The notes beneath the pieces are model-generated. The model worked only from the letters and a program-made list of their open reading frames with translations, was not told where the DNA came from and made no database searches. Made by a program: the position numbers and the translations under genes. A DNA stretch of 64,000 nucleotides from Betaproteobacteria bacterium (GTDB taxonomy: Bacteria; Pseudomonadota; Gammaproteobacteria; Burkholderiales; Casimicrobiaceae), in NCBI GenBank assembly GCA_013298145.1, contig JAAFJO010000003.1, forward strand, positions 124,001 through 188,000, written 5' to 3'. This document shows positions 1 through 10,967 of this stretch, one piece after another; the stretch's first letter is position 1; every line of letters starts with the position of its first letter.

Positions 1-813
1 GTGCTCGCAGTAAAGGATTACATCAATAAGAACGGCTTCCCCGGCATCGTGCTCGGTTTGTCGGGCGGGATCGATTCTGCGGTCGTGCTGGCAGTTGCGG
101 TGGATGCGCTCGGTGCTGAGCGAGTGCGCTGCGTGATGTTGCCGTCGAAGTTCAATGCCAGCATTTCGCTCGAGGATGCACGCTGGATGGCGGGTGTTCA
201 AGGCGTTCGCTACGATGAAATTGGGATTGAGCCCATCTACGAGGCATTTGAAGCGGCGCTGCTCGATCAATTCAAAGGCTACCCGGTCGACGCGAGCGAA
301 GAAAACTTGCAATCGCGCATACGCGGCACGCTACTCATGGCGATCTCAAACAAGACGGGCAATCTTGTCCTCACCACTGGCAACAAAAGCGAGATGACAA
401 CCGGATACGCCACGCTTTACGGCGATATGGCCGGCGGCTTTGGTGTGCTCAAAGATTGCGACAAAGAGCTTGTGTATGCGCTCGCGAACTATCGCAATCA
501 GTTCGGCCGTGTTATTCCAGAACGTGTGATTACACGCGCGCCATCCGCCGAGTTAAGACACGATCAGAAGGATCAAGATTCGTTGCCCGAATACCCCGTG
601 CTCGATGAGATCATGGCGTTGTACGTCGAGCGAAATCTCAGCATCGAAGAGATTGTCGCGCGGGGGATCGCGCGCGCCGATGTTGAAAAGGTCGTACGGC
701 TCCTTCGCATTAACGAGTACAAGCGCCGCCAAGCGCCAGTTGGGCCGCGCGTGACTCCGCGAGCCTATGGGCGGGATTGGCGCTACCCGATCACGAATGG
801 GTGGCGCGAATAG
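1..813 (+). CDS. nadE: NAD+ synthase (C-terminal synthetase domain; probably 5'-truncated by the window edge)
   Basis: Protein has the SGGIDSA PP-loop motif, TTGNKSEMTTGYATLYGDMAGGF and PSAELRHDQKDQDSLPEY typical of glutamine-dependent NAD synthetase; ORF begins at base 1. Confidence 0.93.
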   Translation: MLAVKDYINKNGFPGIVLGLSGGIDSAVVLAVAVDALGAERVRCVMLPSKFNASISLEDARWMAGVQGVRYDEIGIEPIYEAFEAALLDQFKGYPVDASEENLQSRIRGTLLMAISNKTGNLVLTTGNKSEMTTGYATLYGDMAGGFGVLKDCDKELVYALANYRNQFGRVIPERVITRAPSAELRHDQKDQDSLPEYPVLDEIMALYVERNLSIEEIVARGIARADVEKVVRLLRINEYKRRQAPVGPRVTPRAYGRDWRYPITNGWRE

Positions 814-1052
814 CCGCGCCCTTCTCGCCGATTTGAACCGCTAATTTGCAATGTAGGGCGTCGGCGAGCGACAATCAGGCGAAGTGAACGGGCGCGAACA
901 TTCTTAATCCTCGGCCCCAAACTTGATCTTTCATTCCAACTTGGTAAAACTTGGCAGGGCTAGGCAAGGCGTTTCGCGTGATGCGGTAGATTGGTGAAGT
1001 CAACTTTGGCGACACCTGAACCGAAGGCAGCGAAACGCGGTGCAAGCAATAA

Positions 1053-1397
<345 letters not shown>

Positions 1398-1470
1398 TCC
1401 TTCGGGGTCGCATCGCAGGCGTTTGACATGGGCGTTTTGAAAGCGCTCGAATTAGAGGAGTAGAAGAATC

Positions 1471-1896
1471 ATGTCAATGATGGATGAGTTTAAGACCTTC
1501 GCAATGAAGGGAAATGTGGTTGACCTCGCCGTCGGCGTGATCATCGGTGGTGCGTTCGGCAAGATCGTCGACTCGGCGGTTGGCGATCTCATCATGCCGA
1601 TCATCGGGAAGATTTTTGGAGGGCTCGATTTTTCGAAGTTCTTCATTGTGCTCGGTGATAATCCCGAAAAACTCTCAAACCTCGCCGACCTTAAGAAGGC
1701 CGGGGTTGCCACATTTGCGTATGGCAACTTCATCACCATTCTCATTAACTTCATCATCCTCGCCTTCATTATTTTTCTGATGATCAAGGCGATGAACAAA
1801 GCGAAAGCGGCTGCAGAGCCGCCTGCACCGCCTCCTGCTGCTACACCCGAGGATGTTTTGTTACTCCGCGAGATTCGCGATAGCTTGCGAAAATAG
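1471..1896 (+). CDS. mscL: Large-conductance mechanosensitive channel MscL
   Basis: [40 protein letters not shown] is diagnostic. Confidence 0.96.
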   Translation: MSMMDEFKTFAMKGNVVDLAVGVIIGGAFGKIVDSAVGDLIMPIIGKIFGGLDFSKFFIVLGDNPEKLSNLADLKKAGVATFAYGNFITILINFIILAFIIFLMIKAMNKAKAAAEPPAPPPAATPEDVLLLREIRDSLRK

Positions 1897-1915
1897 GTGA
1901 TGACGTAGACTCAGG

Positions 1916-1938
1916 AAAACCGGCTGCGGCCGGTTTTT
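1916..1938 (+). terminator. Rho-independent terminator after mscL
   Basis: aaaaccggc-tgcg-gccggttttt hairpin followed by T-run. Confidence 0.85.
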
Positions 1939-2026
1939 GTGTTCTAACGCAACGATCCCCGTCTTACGCCGCTCGCGCTGGCGCTGAGGTGTTGCGCACT
2001 ACCGATTGACGTGATGTACTCCCGCC

Positions 2027-3577
2027 TTGCAACCCTCTAGGAAGTCAGCTATGCGTTCTCTCCTTGGCTTAGCCTCGCCGCTTAAGTTTGCGTTCGCTTT
2101 CTTTCTCGCTATGCACATGCAGACTGCGTTCGCAGCGCAACTGTATGTTGCTCCAGCGGGTGCTAACGCCGGTAACTGTCAGGTTTTGGCTACGCCCTGC
2201 CAAACAGTGGCTTATGCGCTCACACAAGCAGCTGCGTCCGGTGACACGATAAATATCGCTGCTGGCATTTACGAGGAGGAGCTGACGATCACTAAAAGCG
2301 TTTCGCTGGTGGGTGCCGGGGCCGCGTCCACGATCATCAAAGCGCCGGGTGCGCTCACAGTAAACGCAGCGATCCCTGGCAGCGGCGGGCAGCAAACTGC
2401 GATCGTGTTTGTTACGGGGGCGGTGAACGCAAGCATGCAGGCGTTGCACGTTCAGGGCCCAGGTACGACCGCATGCGGATCACTCGGCTATGGCATTTTC
2501 GTAGGCGGCGGTGCGAATTTTTCGTACAGCAACGGACGAATTACGCTCACTCGCGATGTCGCGCCACCGCTATCGAGCTGTCAGAACGGCACCGGCATCC
2601 GATTTGGCGCGGCCGCAACGTCGCAGGTTGGTACGGGAAGTGTGCAAAACAACACCATCGAAACCTTCCAGAAAAATGGTGTCACTGTCGATCACCTGGG
2701 TAGCAACGCAACCATTTCCGGCAATACGATTATCGGCGAAGTACCGCCGCCCAGCATTGCGCAGAACGGCATACAGGTGAGTCGGGGCGCAACTGCGGTT
2801 ATCAGCAACAACACGGTGCGTAACGAACAGTGCGGCGCGGCGAGCTGCGGTCCGAATTTCAATCAAGAATCGGCCACTGCCATCTTGCTTTTCAACCCGG
2901 GCAGTACAACGATCAGCGGCAACACCCTGACCGCCAGCGACTACGGAATCATCCTGTCAAACGACGCGGCCTCCACCGCGATCGTGACGGTGAACAACAA
3001 CACCATCTCTAGTAATCGATATGGCGGCGTTTTCGCGATTGGCGGTACGTTGAATCTCACGGGAAATACGATCACAGGCGGCAACTATGGCGTGATCGCA
3101 GGAAACTATGCTGGCGATGTGCAAGCCGGGATCATCAATCTGCTCGGCGGTAACGTGGTGAGCAACGCGGCGATCGCGGGCGTCACCGTCTATGACGAAG
3201 ACCTTGCCGATGCGATCGCACCCACCGTGCAAGGCTCGAACAATCAATTTGTAAATAATGCGGTTGGCGCATCCAACATTCCGCCGCAGGGTACGGTGAA
3301 TCTCACCTGTAATTGGTGGGGCACAGCGCAAGGCCCAATTAACTCGGCTAATCCGCTCGGAACCGGTAACCCGGCCACTGCAAACACGGTGTTTACCAAC
3401 TGGGCGACTAACAACACAAGTTTCGCCTGTAATGGCAACCCGCAGCTCAATGACCTGCAGGCGTTGCGGAGTGTGCCCACGACTCGCGCTTGGCACTTGG
3501 CCGCCTTGCTCATGCTGATTCTGACTGCGGCAGCAGCCGCGACGCGTTCACGCGCTTTGGTGCGCCGCATTCGATAG
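2027..3577 (+). CDS. Secreted right-handed parallel beta-helix (pectate-lyase-like) protein with C-terminal IPTL-CTERM-like tail
   Basis: Signal peptide; repeated NxTISGNTI/GNTIxGxxYGI beta-helix rungs; C-term VPTTRAWHLAALLMLILTAAAAATRSRALVRR. Confidence 0.75.
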   Translation: MQPSRKSAMRSLLGLASPLKFAFAFFLAMHMQTAFAAQLYVAPAGANAGNCQVLATPCQTVAYALTQAAASGDTINIAAGIYEEELTITKSVSLVGAGAASTIIKAPGALTVNAAIPGSGGQQTAIVFVTGAVNASMQALHVQGPGTTACGSLGYGIFVGGGANFSYSNGRITLTRDVAPPLSSCQNGTGIRFGAAATSQVGTGSVQNNTIETFQKNGVTVDHLGSNATISGNTIIGEVPPPSIAQNGIQVSRGATAVISNNTVRNEQCGAASCGPNFNQESATAILLFNPGSTTISGNTLTASDYGIILSNDAASTAIVTVNNNTISSNRYGGVFAIGGTLNLTGNTITGGNYGVIAGNYAGDVQAGIINLLGGNVVSNAAIAGVTVYDEDLADAIAPTVQGSNNQFVNNAVGASNIPPQGTVNLTCNWWGTAQGPINSANPLGTGNPATANTVFTNWATNNTSFACNGNPQLNDLQALRSVPTTRAWHLAALLMLILTAAAAATRSRALVRRIR

Positions 3578-3714
3578 CGATAGCAGCTTCTGTGCGAGAT
3601 CCCAGCTTTAACTTGGGCTAATGGCTAAAAAAGCGATCAATTAACGTTTAAGTTGGAAAACGTTTAGTCCTTATAAAAGTTTGGGAACGCAAATTAAGCC
3701 GAGCAGTTGTGCGT

Positions 3715-4092
3715 TTAGCTTTTCGGCTTCGGCGGTAATACGATCACCGGACGGTGGTAGCCGTAATACGGCCAGCTTCGCCAGAAGAAATCGGGCTGTG
3801 AGCGTCGCCATTCTTCGTAGCGAACGTCTTCGATGGCGCGCGCCTGAAGCGCATCGAGAACCGGGTCTGGCAGGCCGCGCTCTTTGAGCTTGGCGTAGTC
3901 CGAGCCTGTTAAGACGAAGCGCTCGCGACTTCCTCGCAGGCTCGCAAGCAAGGATTCGGTGGATTCGCCCGCTTTGGCGCGCGTCACCAGGCCGTCAATG
4001 GTGAGTGGCGGCGCTGAATCTCCGAGCGTCGCGCAGCCGCCCAGTAAGAGCGCCGCAGCGGCAACAAACACAATTGGCTTTCGCATCGACAT
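3715..4092 (-). CDS. Putative lipoprotein
   Basis: Signal peptide with lipobox LLLGGCA; 125 aa; Pro-rich C-term. Confidence 0.7.
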   Translation of the reverse strand: MSMRKPIVFVAAAALLLGGCATLGDSAPPLTIDGLVTRAKAGESTESLLASLRGSRERFVLTGSDYAKLKERGLPDPVLDALQARAIEDVRYEEWRRSQPDFFWRSWPYYGYHRPVIVLPPKPKS

Positions 4093-4299
4093 AGCGTTTC
4101 TCCAAAAAACTCAAGGTACGCAACCGATAGTTTGACAGCAATTGCGGTCGGATGTTCTATCGCGGTTAAAGTGCGAGCGCCTTAGCCATCGCGGCGACGT
4201 CTTCAAGCGCGCGAATCGCCTGTGAAACAACGATCAAAGCAGCGTCGTCGCGCGCCATGCTCGCGTATGCTTCCGTGATTCTTGGTTTTCGTTTGTCGC

Positions 4300-5097
4300 A
4301 TGTCTTCACAGCCCAGCTCGCCGCCCGCGCCGTCCACGGCCGGTTTCGAATCGCCCAACGAGAGCGTCCGCCTTTCAAAACGCATGAGCGAACTCGCGCT
4401 TTCCTCCCGCCGCGAAGCCGATGAGTGGATTGAGCGCGGCTGGGTGAAAGTGAACGGCACGGTCGCAGTGCTCGGGCAAAAAGTGACTCCTGCCGATCAC
4501 ATCGAAATCGACAAATCGGCGATGAAAGAGCAAGGCGAGCGCGTCACCGTCCTCATCAATAAACCGATCGGTTACGTGAGCGGCCAGGCCGAAGATGGTT
4601 ATGAGCCGGCCGTCGTGCTGGTGAAACCAGAGCATCGCTGGAATGGCGACCGTTCGCCTGTGCGCTTCGCGCGCGAGCAGCTCAAAAGCTTGGTGCCTGC
4701 AGGCCGCTTGGACATCGATTCCACGGGGCTTCTCGTGCTCACGCAGGACGGACGCGTCGCGAAACACCTGATCGGCGAGGATTCAACGGTTGAAAAGGAA
4801 TACCTTGTGCGCGTGCAGCTCTTTGGCAGCAAGCGCTTGAGCGATGCGGATTTGAAGCGACTCAACCACGGCCTCGCGCTCGATGGCGAAGCGCTCAAGC
4901 CCGCGAAAGTGTGGTGGCAAAACGAAGACCAGCTCCGCTTCATTTTGAACGAAGGCAAAAAGCGGCAAATCCGCCGAATGTGCGAACTGGTCGGGCTCAA
5001 AGTGATTGGCCTCAAACGCATCCGAATCGGCAACGTCGAGCTCGGCGATCTGCCGATTAGCAAGTGGCGGTATTTAGGGAAGAACGAGCGGTTTTAG
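4300..5097 (+). CDS. rluF: rRNA pseudouridine synthase (RluF-like, RsuA family)
   Basis: S4-like N-term, VLINKPIGYVSG, PAGRLDIDSTGLLVLTQDGRVAKHL, EGKKRQIRRMCELVGLKVIGLKRIRIG. ORF track starts at 4282; internal ATG 4300 looks more likely. Confidence 0.88.
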   Translation: MSSQPSSPPAPSTAGFESPNESVRLSKRMSELALSSRREADEWIERGWVKVNGTVAVLGQKVTPADHIEIDKSAMKEQGERVTVLINKPIGYVSGQAEDGYEPAVVLVKPEHRWNGDRSPVRFAREQLKSLVPAGRLDIDSTGLLVLTQDGRVAKHLIGEDSTVEKEYLVRVQLFGSKRLSDADLKRLNHGLALDGEALKPAKVWWQNEDQLRFILNEGKKRQIRRMCELVGLKVIGLKRIRIGNVELGDLPISKWRYLGKNERF

Positions 5098-5815
5098 AGC
5101 ACTGCATTTCGCATCGTTTCCGCCGCTGTGCTGGGAAAGGTCGCGCCAAGGGGGCGGGTGAGAGCTATGATTCTGCAAATCCAAGAATGCTCGGAATCGT
5201 GCGCGCTTATGTGCGTTAGCCCCAATGAAGTTAACCTGAGTCGAGGCGTTTGTTTCTGCACGATCTCATCGACTTTGCTTCATGTTTTCGCGGCTTCGGA
5301 ACCACGCTGGTCCGACGCGGCGCGCAGGAGCCCCGATGCGAGCTTTTAGGCTACGGGGCTGCGACGCCGGCGTGTTCAGCCAAGCTTTGGGATTTAGGGA
5401 AACGCTGAGCAAAACATACGTGACAGTGGCGACCTTGCCGATCGAAGGCGAAGCATTGTCGGCGTCGGGCGATCTGAAACCTCAAAATTCTTCAGTGTCG
5501 CCCCGTGATGTCTCAGTGTTTTGAGTTTCCAGCTCACCCCAGTCCGTCGCGCGCTGCGTCACGCACCCGCAGTAGCGTTTCTTTAGCCGAAAACCCAATG
5601 CGTATAGGGCCACTGACGACGTACGCGCCCCTTCGCAATAAAAAGCAATTCAGCGCCGTACGCGAGTTCAAACTGTTGCCGAAACGCTGCTCTCGAAGTC
5701 AAAAGCCAGTGCCAACACGGGTTCGGGATGCGGTCGCCCGACCGGTTCAGCTTGGATTCCACAGATGCTCCACAAACTACACTCTGTGTAAATCTCTTTT
5801 TTGTTGTTGAGTTTC

Positions 5816-7267
5816 ATGACTTCTCTCCCCCCGTCTTCCGCTTTTTCCGTCGCGCAATCGTTGTTCCTCGCGCCCAGCGGCTTAAGTATCGATGCGCTGC
5901 AATCGACATTGGGTGGTATTCGCGCGCGCGGCTGTGAGTTCGCGGATTTGTATTTCGAACACAACAAGAGCGAAAGCTGGTCGCTGGAAGAGGGCATCGT
6001 TAAAAGCGGTAGTTTCTCCATCGATCAAGGCGTCGGTGTACGTGCGATCACCGGGGAGCAAACAGCCTTTGCGTATTCCGGCGATTTGTCGCTGGCGTCA
6101 ATCAATAAAGCAGCGACTACGGTCTCCGCTATTGGTGCGCAAGGCCAGTCGGGCACGGTTTCATTGATGATGCCGGGCAGCACTCCCGCGCTTTACTCGG
6201 CCAACGATCCGCTGGCATCGATCTCCGATGACGCGAAAATTGAATTGCTTAAAAAGGTTGAAGGGATCGCTCGAGCTCGCGACGCGCGGGTGACACAAGT
6301 GATGGTGAGCCTCGCGTGTGAGCATGTGGTGATGATGGTGCTGCGCTCGGATGGCGTGATGAATGCCGATGTACGACCGCTCTGCCGCGTGAATATCACG
6401 GCGATTGTGGAGTCGGGCGGACGGCGAGAGCAGGGCCGATCTGGCGGCGGCGGGAGATACGGTTTTGAGCGCTTTGATGAGGCGTTTTTGACGAAACGCG
6501 CGCATGAAGCGGTCGATATGGCGATTTTGAATCTGGACGCGCGCCCTGCGCCTGCGGGCGTGATGCCCGTGGTGCTTGGTCCCGGTTGGCCTGGCGTTTT
6601 GCTTCACGAGGCCGTTGGTCATGGGCTAGAGGGTGATTTCAATAGAAAGGGATCCTCTACTTATAGTGATCGTATCGGAGATCGCGTGGCGTCTAAAGGC
6701 GTAACGGTGATCGATGATGGAACGCTCAAGGATCGCCGCGGTTCGCTCACGGTTGACGACGAAGGCACGCCCACGGAAGCCACCGTTCTCATCGAAGACG
6801 GCATCCTTAAAGGCTACATGCAAGACACGATGAACGCGCGACTCATGGGCACGCGCTCCACGGGGAACGGCCGTCGCGAGAGCTACGCACATTTGCCGAT
6901 GCCGCGCATGACCAATACCTACATGCTTGGCGGCAACGAAGACCCGCAAGCCATTATTGAAAGCGTGAAGGACGGCATTTACGCCGTGAACTTCGGCGGC
7001 GGGCAGGTGGACATCACCAGCGGTAAGTTTGTTTTCACAATGGATGAGGCCTGGAAGATCGAAAACGGCAAGCTCATGTATCCGGTTAAAGGCGCAACCC
7101 TGATCGGCAACGGCATCGACGCGATGCAACAAATTTCGTTGGTCGGCAACGACATGGCGCTTGACGAAGGCATCGGCGTTTGCGGCAAGGAAGGTCAGAG
7201 CGTGCCAGTGGGGATTGGCCAACCAACGCTTCGGATTGATGGGTTGACCGTGGGCGGGACGGCCTGA
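5816..7267 (+). CDS. tldD: Metalloprotease TldD
   Basis: HEAVGHGLEGDF, PRMTNTYMLGG, GGGQVDITSGKFVFTMDEAWKIENGK typical of TldD. Confidence 0.95.
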   Translation: MTSLPPSSAFSVAQSLFLAPSGLSIDALQSTLGGIRARGCEFADLYFEHNKSESWSLEEGIVKSGSFSIDQGVGVRAITGEQTAFAYSGDLSLASINKAATTVSAIGAQGQSGTVSLMMPGSTPALYSANDPLASISDDAKIELLKKVEGIARARDARVTQVMVSLACEHVVMMVLRSDGVMNADVRPLCRVNITAIVESGGRREQGRSGGGGRYGFERFDEAFLTKRAHEAVDMAILNLDARPAPAGVMPVVLGPGWPGVLLHEAVGHGLEGDFNRKGSSTYSDRIGDRVASKGVTVIDDGTLKDRRGSLTVDDEGTPTEATVLIEDGILKGYMQDTMNARLMGTRSTGNGRRESYAHLPMPRMTNTYMLGGNEDPQAIIESVKDGIYAVNFGGGQVDITSGKFVFTMDEAWKIENGKLMYPVKGATLIGNGIDAMQQISLVGNDMALDEGIGVCGKEGQSVPVGIGQPTLRIDGLTVGGTA

Positions 7268-7755
7268 CGCGGAGAACGGTGAGCATTAGCATCGATGCTC
7301 CCTACCCGCTCGCGGGTCGTCATTGCCGGGGCAAGCGGAGGGACGGGCGCGCGAATGCTTGGCACCAGCAACAGAGTGGCGCATCCTCTTTCGGGTGGCG
7401 ATTGAGCGCGAGTTGGTCGCGCCCTCCGCTGCGCTCGTTCGCGTCGATCTAAAAAATAGGCCGTGCCTTCCAGCGTTAAGCGTTGCCCATCTTGCGGCGA
7501 TCGCGTTGGTACTCAGCGCAGCAAAAAATGTAAGCGTCCGTCGCAAGGCGCACTTGACGACGTAGCCAACGAGCGTTAGCTTGAACGCTTAATTGCGAGG
7601 CGCACAAAACACGATTGCTTCGCGCCGTGGGATACTAGCTCCGACTCAACGTCGATTCAGCTTTCGAAGCTTTGATCTCGGAGCCTGCGTGTCGTAAATG
7701 ACAACCGAAGTTCGTCTATTGCAGTTACCCGAGTTTTACTAACCAAGAGATTGAC

Positions 7756-8484
7756 ATGAAGTACGTATCGCTTTTTACGCTGCCCCTCGTCGCCGCTTTG
7801 CTGGTTGCCTGCGGCCCGTCTCCAGAACAAGTCGCGCGCGAGCAAGCGGCTAAAAAGCTCGAAGAAGCGGCAAAACAAATGGAAGAGGCTGGGAAGCGCG
7901 CGGAGGCCGCTGCGCAAAAAGGCGACGTCGGCGCCGCTGTGGGTGAGGCCATGAAAGCGCTCGGGGCTCTCGGCGGCGCGGCAAGCGGAGCGGCAGGCGC
8001 AGTAGGCGGGGCGAGCTACGAACCGGTGGACTTCCGGAAGTTGAAAAAGGCCCTACCCGCAGAGCTCGCGGGTTTTGAAGTTGGCGAGAGTGAAGGTTCG
8101 AAAAATAATGCATTCGGCATTTCGGTGTCGGAGGCCAAACGTTCGTTCCGATCGAAAGATGGCGCCAAGTCGGTTCGTTTCGAAATCGTGGATCCTGGCT
8201 CGCTCGCCGGCCCGTTCGCGCTCGCCCATGTGTGGCTGAATATTGAAGTAGATAAAGAAAGTAGCGACGGCTACGAGCGCACGACGACCGTATCGGGGCG
8301 ACGTGTGCATGAAAAATGGAGCAAGTCGAGTAAACGTGCTGAAGTGCAAACGGTCGTCGGCAAGCGCTTTTTGGTCGAAGTAGATGCCGAGGGACTGGAG
8401 ATGAACGAGGTTAAAGCGCTGGTAGCGAAGATCAACCTAGATCAGCTTGACGCGATGAAATCCGAGGGACTCAAAAAGAATTGA
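7756..8484 (+). CDS. Putative lipoprotein with Ala/Glu/Lys-rich N-terminal helix
   Basis: Lipobox ALLVACG; 242 aa; no recognised family. Confidence 0.7.
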   Translation: MKYVSLFTLPLVAALLVACGPSPEQVAREQAAKKLEEAAKQMEEAGKRAEAAAQKGDVGAAVGEAMKALGALGGAASGAAGAVGGASYEPVDFRKLKKALPAELAGFEVGESEGSKNNAFGISVSEAKRSFRSKDGAKSVRFEIVDPGSLAGPFALAHVWLNIEVDKESSDGYERTTTVSGRRVHEKWSKSSKRAEVQTVVGKRFLVEVDAEGLEMNEVKALVAKINLDQLDAMKSEGLKKN

Positions 8485-8825
8485 CCGCCGCGTAACCGCC
8501 TAAGTCGCTGTAAAACATCTGCTTTGGAAGATCGAGGTGAGCGCGGTTCTCGACCGCGTTGATAGCTTTTCAGCGCAAGTTTTCTGATTTCCTCAGCAGA
8601 ATTTCTGCGTAAGCGCTGCGTGAAGCTATTTGGTCGATTTTTTCCGAAAAACGGCGCGTTTTGCTAACTGGCTACGTCTTTACAAGAGATATTGCTTCGT
8701 CACGCCGACGCCGCGTCGCAGCAGCAACACGGTTCTGACTCAATTGTCTTTGAATTGAATATCTGGTTGCTGCCGTTGAAATATTCAGGATATCCTTACA
8801 TCTGCTTCTTGTACGGGGGAAATTT

Positions 8826-9635
8826 ATGAGAAAACTTTTGCAAACTGTTTGTGGACTTGCTGCACTCGCCGCAAGCTCGGTGTCACTGGCAATCTTTCAA
8901 AACGGAGGATTCGAGTCGGGAACCTTCGCTAACTGGACTCAGGGTTCAGGTGTTAATAACGGCTTGACCGGTGCGCAGCCGTTTGGCGGCTCAAGCGTAA
9001 ATTTGGGGGCGGGGGGATCGTTTCGCGGCGCCATCGTTTCTGGAGGCCCAGACCTAGTGGGTGCACCAATCACGCTTCCACGGGCGGGAACCTACACGGC
9101 TCGCGTGAACAATATCGCCTCGGGCGGGATCGCCAACTTCATTAGTCAGGCGGACACGATCACTGCTGCAGACCGTGACCCGGTGGACAACCTGCTTCAT
9201 GTCCGCTTCAGCTACGCCGTGGTTCTTAACAACCCCAACCATGTTCCAAGCGAACAGCCATTCTTCTACTTGCGTGTAAGAAACGTCACCAAGAACACGA
9301 CGCTTTTTGAGGATTTTTCGTTTGCTGGGCAATCCGGAACGCAGTTCGTGCCAGTCCCTACCAATACTGCGTACGCATATCTCGACTGGAAAAACGCTGA
9401 TGTCATCGTTCCTAATGCGGACCTCGGCGACACCATCGAAGTCTATTTGCTGGCTTCGGATTGCGAGCCCACCGCTCACCCTGGCTATGCGTACTTGGAT
9501 GGATTCGGTTCGGCCGTCGTCGTTCCTGGTCCGCAGGCGACAGCGACTGCTATTCCAACGATGAACGAGTGGGCGTTGCTCTCGCTGGGCCTTTTGCTCC
9601 TCGGTGGCGCCGCCTACACTGGACGTCGCAGCTAA
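8826..9635 (+). CDS. Secreted protein with IPTL-CTERM sorting domain
   Basis: Signal peptide; C-term AIPTMNEWALLSLGLLLLGGAAYTGRRS matches the IPTL-CTERM pattern (IPT-x-x-W, TM, basic tail). Confidence 0.85.
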   Translation: MRKLLQTVCGLAALAASSVSLAIFQNGGFESGTFANWTQGSGVNNGLTGAQPFGGSSVNLGAGGSFRGAIVSGGPDLVGAPITLPRAGTYTARVNNIASGGIANFISQADTITAADRDPVDNLLHVRFSYAVVLNNPNHVPSEQPFFYLRVRNVTKNTTLFEDFSFAGQSGTQFVPVPTNTAYAYLDWKNADVIVPNADLGDTIEVYLLASDCEPTAHPGYAYLDGFGSAVVVPGPQATATAIPTMNEWALLSLGLLLLGGAAYTGRRS

Positions 9636-9664
9636 TTGGACGTGCGCTAATCGCGTCGATTCCA

Positions 9665-9686
9665 GCCCTCTGCGGAGGGCTTTTTG
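9665..9686 (+). terminator. Rho-independent terminator
   Basis: agccctc-tgcg-gagggct followed by T-run. Confidence 0.8.
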
Positions 9687-9708
9687 TTGACCAGACGGTT
9701 CTCCCTTC

Positions 9709-10503
9709 ATGCGATCATTGCGAATTTCGCTCGTGCTCCTCGGACTAGCTGCTGTATGTGCAGCGGCTTGGCCGTTCATTCAGCGCCAATACGCCGCCCA
9801 TCAGCAGGCTGCGGCTGAGCGCGCTCGTTCGGAGGCGCTGGCCGCCCAGACGAGTCAGCTAAAGTCTGAATTCGCCGCCGAGAGAGTGGCGATCATGAAG
9901 CGGCTGAACAGCCTGGTGGAATCAAAACAGTATGCGGAGGCGTTGAAACTTGCTTCCAAGTATCGGGCGACGAATGACCCGGAGTTGACTGCGCTGATAA
10001 ACACTGCCGGGACCGCATTGTCCGGAGAACAATTGCTCTCGCGGATGCAGCAGCTCGTGGCAAAAAGTTGCACGGGCGTTCAAGCAAAAGTGACTGCATC
10101 AAGGCTACTCGCAGCAGCCTATCCGGATGTGAAAGACGCAAGCACGCAAGACTGGAGCGTCGAACGCATCGAAATCGAGGGAGTGCTTCCGGCAATTCGA
10201 AAACGTCTCGCGGACGTGTCAACGGATGCTGTGGCCGGTTCTACAAATGCCCGCACGCTGCAGCTGCTTCGCGGTAAACACACAATGCGCTTGCACCCGC
10301 TGGTGCGAGACTCGCTGCTGCGCGCGCCAGACGGTGCTCAGCTTACTTGCGCGTGGCGCGTCAGCGGCACATGGCCGAGCGCGTCGGGCTCTGGACAGCG
10401 GCTTGATGGGTTTACGATGCAGCTTTGGTTCGCGCCGTCACTCACTGAGCGAACGCTTGAACATGACGTGCTCGACTACGCTCAGACGCGTGGCCGTCGC
10501 TAG
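9709..10503 (+). CDS. Uncharacterised membrane-anchored/periplasmic protein with coiled-coil
   Basis: 264 aa, N-terminal TM helix, Ala/Glu/Gln-rich helical segment. Confidence 0.65.
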   Translation: MRSLRISLVLLGLAAVCAAAWPFIQRQYAAHQQAAAERARSEALAAQTSQLKSEFAAERVAIMKRLNSLVESKQYAEALKLASKYRATNDPELTALINTAGTALSGEQLLSRMQQLVAKSCTGVQAKVTASRLLAAAYPDVKDASTQDWSVERIEIEGVLPAIRKRLADVSTDAVAGSTNARTLQLLRGKHTMRLHPLVRDSLLRAPDGAQLTCAWRVSGTWPSASGSGQRLDGFTMQLWFAPSLTERTLEHDVLDYAQTRGRR

Positions 10504-10516
10504 CGTTGTTGCTTTG

Positions 10517-10936
10517 TTAGCTCGCGACGTTGGCAGTAGCCATCAGTTCTTCTAGAAGCGCCACTGAAACTTTGCCTGAAACTGAGTACGGGTCCAACAC
10601 GGGCTTCGCGGAATGTTTCATCAATATCGCCATGTTCACGCGATCAAAACTCACTTTTCCCATAGACCATGTGGCGAATTTGCGCTCGGTAATCTCTTCA
10701 AAGTGAAGTATCTGTACGTCATAGTGGCGAGGGTCGCGCGCAATACGCATGTACGTTTCGTTAACCTCTTTGCGGCCGCCTTCAAGCATTTGCAAAAACA
10801 CGACGCCGTTAGTGCATAGAACACCGGTGATCCCAGCGGGAGGGTTGTTTTTGCGTGACGAGCCGAGGACGGATTCGAGCACCGCGGGCGTAAGGGCCTC
10901 GGTTGCGCGGCTGGTGTAGACGAGACGTACTAGCAT
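10517..10936 (-). CDS. BLUF-domain (FAD blue-light sensor) protein
   Basis: LVRLVYTSRA, RKNNPPAGITGVLCTNGVVFLQMLEG, FATWSMGKVSFD; Tyr/Asn/Gln/Trp positions typical of BLUF present. Confidence 0.93.
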   Translation of the reverse strand: MLVRLVYTSRATEALTPAVLESVLGSSRKNNPPAGITGVLCTNGVVFLQMLEGGRKEVNETYMRIARDPRHYDVQILHFEEITERKFATWSMGKVSFDRVNMAILMKHSAKPVLDPYSVSGKVSVALLEELMATANVAS

Positions 10937-10967
10937 TTTTGTATGGAATACCGATTAAGTTGGCGAG

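Noticed and set aside
7268-7755. Gene in the tldD-lipoprotein gap (86-aa and 80-aa ORFs)
   Set aside because: Low-complexity Arg/Ser/Ala translations with no coherent coding signal.
9054-9779. 241-aa minus-strand ORF
   Set aside because: Antisense to the IPTL-CTERM gene.
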